Shown here: positions 61,982 through 64,000 of the stretch, piece after piece
Numbering within the stretch: the first letter of the stretch is position 1
Layout of the letters: each line of letters begins with the position of its first letter
Source of the DNA: HIMB114 sp008638005
GTDB lineage: Bacteria > Pseudomonadota > Alphaproteobacteria > Pelagibacterales > Pelagibacteraceae
DNA: 64,000 bases
Direction: 5' to 3'
Assembly: GCA_032681305.1 (NCBI GenBank)
Contig: CP136340.1
Coordinates: 620,001-684,000, forward strand
Notes under the pieces: generated by a model
Databases searched by the model: none
Told to the model about the DNA's origin: nothing
Seen by the model: only the letters and a program-made list of their open reading frames with translations
Translations under genes and position numbers: made by a program

Positions 61982-63892
61982 ATGAGTTTCTGGATTTTAA
62001 GCATATTATTAGTTTTTTGGCTAAGTTCTATTGCAATAGGTTGGAGCTTTAAACGTTCTGATTATAATGTGTCTCAATTTTTAATTGGTGGAAGAAAAAT
62101 AAGTTTTTTTATTTTCATCTTTGCTGTCTCGTCAATTTTCATCACAAATATTAATTTCTTAAGCCAACCTAGCTTGAACCTTGATATTGGTTTTATGGGA
62201 TCATACCTCGCATTTACCATTATTATTATTTCTATAGCGAGCATTTTTTTTCTAAAAAGACAATGGGTCCTTGGTAAAAGATTTGGCTACATCACAGCTA
62301 GTGAAATGTATTGTGATTATTTTAAAGGCAAAACCCTTCATTACATTATAACTTTTATTTCAATCCTATTTGTTATTCCTTTCGTTGGACTTCAACTTTT
62401 CTTAGGCGGTAAGCTTCTTAGTCTTGCTACTGATAATTTATTAAATCCTATTCTATCATCTTGGGTATTTGGTTTAGTAATTTGTACATATGCTGCTCTG
62501 GGTGGAATGAAATCTGTTGCCTATAATAATGCAATTAAATTTATTATCATTCTTTTTGGTTTAGTTATCTTGGGTCTTATCTCGTATAACCTTACAGGTG
62601 GTCTTGCTTCTTTAAATCAAGCTTTAGCAAAACTATCCTTATTAAAAGAGAGTAATGCCGATAACACATTGTCACTCTTTTATATTCCAGAAATTATCAG
62701 CATAAAATCAGGTTATAGTTTTGAAGGTGAAAAAATATATTGGACTGGCACATTATTATTTACTTTTATTTTATCGACAATTGGTGTTTTTTCTTCTCCC
62801 GCTTTTACCATGTGGTGTTTTTCAAGTGAGAGCCCTCGACCTTTTGCGGGTCAACAAGTCTGGACGACAACTTTTTTTGTTGGTTTTGTTTTAATATTCT
62901 TTGTAACTTTTCTAGGAATAAGTGGGCATATGCTTGGATCGAATTCTGTTGTAAATGATGCGGGAATTAGCATCTCAAAATTTTTATCTGAAACGATTGA
63001 TAAATCTCTTTCATCTATGAATTTATTTTCAAGTTATGGTTTAGCCATCAAGGAAACTTCGCCATGGTTATTTGCAATTTTAGTAGTTAGCGCATTAGCA
63101 ATATTTCAATCAACTGCAGCAGCATTTATTTCAACAACTGCAGGTATTTTTTCTAGAGATATTTATAAAAAAATTTTTAATCCAAAAGCTTCTTTTGAAA
63201 ACCAAATATTGATCACAAGGCTCTCTGTTGTTTTGATCGTAATTTTATCTTTAGGTCTCATAACCTTTGCTGGAAAAATTATTTGGTTACTCAATAATTT
63301 TTCAATCTCATTAGCCTTTCAAATGCTTATACCATTAATCGCAATTTGTTATTTTCCATGGTTTACCAAAAATGGAATTATTGCAGGTTTAGTAGGTGGT
63401 TTTTTTATTTTAATTCTTACTGATCCCGTTGGACATTTGTTATTAAATCAATTTTTACCGTGGGGGCCATGGCCACTTACAATTCATTCTTCCTTTTGGG
63501 CGATTATTGTAAATTTAGGATTAGCAATTGGAGTATCCTATATAAAACAAAACCCAATTGATCGTGCACATCGTCAAAAATACTTTGACTACATCGATGA
63601 TCAGGCTGGAATACCTATAAGTAACCGATATCTTATTCCTGCCGCTTTAGCGCTTGGTATCTTTTTAATATTTTTTGGGTTTGGACCAGGAGCTGTGATT
63701 GGAAATGGACTGTTTGGCTCTCCAGATGATCCAACAACATGGGCATTTGGGTTGCCATCTATTTGGGTTTGGCAGATTTTATTTTGGTCTTTCTTTGTTG
63801 GGTTTACATGGTTCCTTGCTTATAAACTTGGAATGTCAACAGACTCGGATAGGGAAATTATTTCTCTAAATGAAGATTTTGGTGAAAAATAA
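61982..63892 (+). CDS. Sodium:solute symporter family protein
   Basis: From the ATG at 61982 this is a 636-residue polytopic protein with about 13 or 14 helices of the SSS (LeuT-fold) family. FLIGGRKISFFIFIFAVSSI, a GLVICTYAALGGMKSVAYNNAIKF segment (helix 5-6 region) and the C-terminal aromatic helices support this. The frame is open further upstream, to a TTG at 61877, but that part has no Met and is not membrane-like, so I exclude it. Placement near acs suggests a carboxylate such as acetate, but the substrate cannot be assigned. Confidence 0.87.
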   Translation: MSFWILSILLVFWLSSIAIGWSFKRSDYNVSQFLIGGRKISFFIFIFAVSSIFITNINFLSQPSLNLDIGFMGSYLAFTIIIISIASIFFLKRQWVLGKRFGYITASEMYCDYFKGKTLHYIITFISILFVIPFVGLQLFLGGKLLSLATDNLLNPILSSWVFGLVICTYAALGGMKSVAYNNAIKFIIILFGLVILGLISYNLTGGLASLNQALAKLSLLKESNADNTLSLFYIPEIISIKSGYSFEGEKIYWTGTLLFTFILSTIGVFSSPAFTMWCFSSESPRPFAGQQVWTTTFFVGFVLIFFVTFLGISGHMLGSNSVVNDAGISISKFLSETIDKSLSSMNLFSSYGLAIKETSPWLFAILVVSALAIFQSTAAAFISTTAGIFSRDIYKKIFNPKASFENQILITRLSVVLIVILSLGLITFAGKIIWLLNNFSISLAFQMLIPLIAICYFPWFTKNGIIAGLVGGFFILILTDPVGHLLLNQFLPWGPWPLTIHSSFWAIIVNLGLAIGVSYIKQNPIDRAHRQKYFDYIDDQAGIPISNRYLIPAALALGIFLIFFGFGPGAVIGNGLFGSPDDPTTWAFGLPSIWVWQILFWSFFVGFTWFLAYKLGMSTDSDREIISLNEDFGEK

Positions 63893-63893
63893 A

Positions 63894-64000
63894 CTAAAAA
63901 TCTAATAACTTCGAAAATTCTTTTTCGACATTTTTCCATTTTAAATGGATAGAATTTAAAACGATATTACGATCTTGTTGCTTTAACTCATCTGCAATGG
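63894..64000 (-). CDS. C-terminal fragment of an unidentified gene
   Basis: On the minus strand an open frame enters from the right edge and stops at TAG (63894-63896), giving about 35 residues ending VEKEFSKLLDF. It is charged and probably helical. It converges on the symporter with one base between stop codons. Too short to name. Confidence 0.5.
   Translation of the reverse strand, partial: IADELKQQDRNIVLNSIHLKWKNVEKEFSKLLDF

Noticed and set aside
1..64000. Mobile elements, CRISPR arrays, prophage, tRNA or rRNA genes
   Set aside because: No transposase, integrase or phage-like proteins, no regularly spaced repeats and no tRNA T-arm signatures in the gaps.

Overview
The window is a gene-dense, very AT-rich piece of a chromosome that looks like a marine SAR11 alphaproteobacterium (Pelagibacterales, Candidatus Pelagibacter type). 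This rests on the strong A/T codon bias, intergenic gaps of a few bases, many ATGA and TAATG stop/start overlaps, alphaproteobacterial marker families (DUF2794, IalB-like, DUF1674/SDHAF4-like, atpHAGD order) and typical SAR11 content (TRAP transporter, glcDEF, TCA genes in one block). I see no transposase, integrase, phage gene, CRISPR array, tRNA or rRNA.

Layout. 1-4313 (minus): ATP synthase F1 genes atpH-A-G-D, with atpD cut by the window edge. 4360-7028: priA divergent from a transaldolase-like aldolase. 7032-21629 (minus): an almost uninterrupted central-carbon block reading sdhC-D-A-B, mmsA, asd, mdh, sucC-D-A-B, lpdA, which covers succinate dehydrogenase, malate dehydrogenase, succinyl-CoA synthetase and 2-oxoglutarate dehydrogenase. 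21689-27870 (minus): ffh-rpsP-trmD-rplS-leuC-leuD-leuB, a ribosome/SRP operon running into leucine biosynthesis and lacking rimM at its usual place. A structured RNA lies just upstream of ffh. Divergent to it are dapF-ftsY-csaA (plus).

30116-44505 (minus) reads as a 2-hydroxyacid/2-oxoacid acquisition and oxidation region: PagL-like protein, FMN 2-hydroxyacid dehydrogenase, aminotransferase, glycolate oxidase glcD-E-F, a hydroxypyruvate/glyoxylate reductase-like enzyme, a TRAP transporter (dctP, terminator hairpin, dctQ, dctM), an amidase, a small membrane protein, an EamA permease and an alpha/beta hydrolase. 44536-48895 (minus): a Nudix hydrolase and a reduced cytochrome c maturation cluster ccmC-E-F-G-H. 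49052-55233: hspQ, DUF3108, yciB, DUF2794, DUF2256, a Bax-inhibitor-1 protein, an aldo/keto reductase, an IalB-like protein, argG and a PsiE-like protein. 55234-55619 is the only long gap. Its right half holds a series of clean hairpins and looks like an unannotated structured RNA. 55620-63892: folD, yggT, mscS, tsaD, an EVE-domain protein, acs with a lysine-repeat N-terminal extension, a DUF1674/SDHAF4-like protein and a sodium:solute symporter. A gene fragment runs off the right edge.

Together the genes describe an aerobic heterotroph that takes up small organic acids and oxidises them through glycolate oxidase, acetyl-CoA synthetase and the TCA cycle to feed respiration and ATP synthase. 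The most interesting unexplained signals are the RNA-like element at 55483-55638 (with a seven-codon reading frame whose ribosome-binding site is folded into a hairpin), the four-way-junction RNA upstream of ffh, and the perfect 45-bp repeats that give acetyl-CoA synthetase a polylysine tail.
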